Source: Cymbomonas tetramitiformis
Taxonomy: Eukaryota > Chlorophyta > Pyramimonadophyceae > Pyramimonadales > Pyramimonadaceae
DNA length: 64,000 nt
Direction: 5' to 3'
NCBI GenBank assembly: GCA_001247695.2
Contig: LGRX02035483.1
Span: 62,001 to 126,000 of the forward strand
Shown: positions 63,905-64,000 of the stretch, one piece after another
How the letters are laid out: every line of letters begins with the position of its first letter
Numbering within the stretch: position 1 is the stretch's first letter
Made by a program: the position numbers and the translations under genes
The notes under the pieces: generated by a model
Told to the model about the DNA's origin: nothing
Databases searched by the model: none
What the model saw: only the letters and a program-made list of their open reading frames with translations

Positions 63905-64000
63905 CGTTCACACGCTCATCGACTCTTTGTTTTGGCGGTAGCATTCCTGAAAATTACGTCGCTGAAATTGCTACTGGTGACAGGCGGAGTTTACGAGTTG

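Noticed and set aside
1..64000. tRNA or rRNA genes
   Set aside because: No cloverleaf or conserved rRNA segment was noticed; a dedicated search would be needed to exclude tRNAs fully.

Overview
The window looks like part of the genome of a large, nuclear-replicating double-stranded DNA virus of a protist, and the gene set points to the mirusvirus lineage (Mirusviricota). It encodes a ~1,450-residue protein of herpesvirus-type major-capsid size and a phage-portal-like protein a few kilobases away. It also encodes a viral heliorhodopsin, a PIF1-family helicase, a TFIIB-like zinc-ribbon factor and very large secreted or membrane-anchored surface proteins. The taxonomic call is inference. The heliorhodopsin and the helicase are read directly from motifs; the capsid and portal calls rest on size, gene context and short sequence resemblance. 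No host flank, rRNA or tRNA gene was seen.

Many genes are interrupted by short (76-156 nt) GT-AG introns that restore a continuous reading frame. I could place ten with good support. They include introns in the capsid gene, the portal-like gene, an ABHD17-type hydrolase (where the intron splits a family motif), a RING protein and both large surface glycoproteins. Most genes also have a TATAAATAC or TATATATAC box 50-110 bp upstream of an ATG, so starts were chosen by ATG plus TATA box. Introns plus TATA boxes imply use of host RNA polymerase II and the spliceosome.

Layout. 0-8.4 kb: unrecognised acidic and helical proteins, a possible peptidase-like protein and a secretory-pathway glycosyltransferase. 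8.7-12 kb: a tandem paralog pair and a glycine-rich protein built on a 93-bp tandem repeat. 12.7-14.9 kb: a secreted beta-helix protein. 15-29 kb: three RING proteins, an F-box/solenoid protein and several unrecognised proteins; together these suggest a ubiquitin-ligase block aimed at the host. 29.5-41 kb: AlkB-like protein, major capsid protein, small membrane protein, ABHD17-like hydrolase, portal-like protein and TFIIB-like factor. 40.7-52.5 kb: a ~2,820-residue proline-rich giant surface protein and, divergently, an 817-residue type I membrane glycoprotein. 53-58.5 kb: a second alpha/beta hydrolase, a two-helix membrane protein, heliorhodopsin and PIF1 helicase. 58.8-64 kb: a small helical protein, a zinc-cluster protein, a spliced unknown and a last unknown.

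Intergenic DNA is structured. There are five CG-rich hairpins with a C5 loop or a G10-11 run, three copies of a ~150-bp dispersed repeat, and about ten copies of a ~100-bp intergenic element in both orientations.
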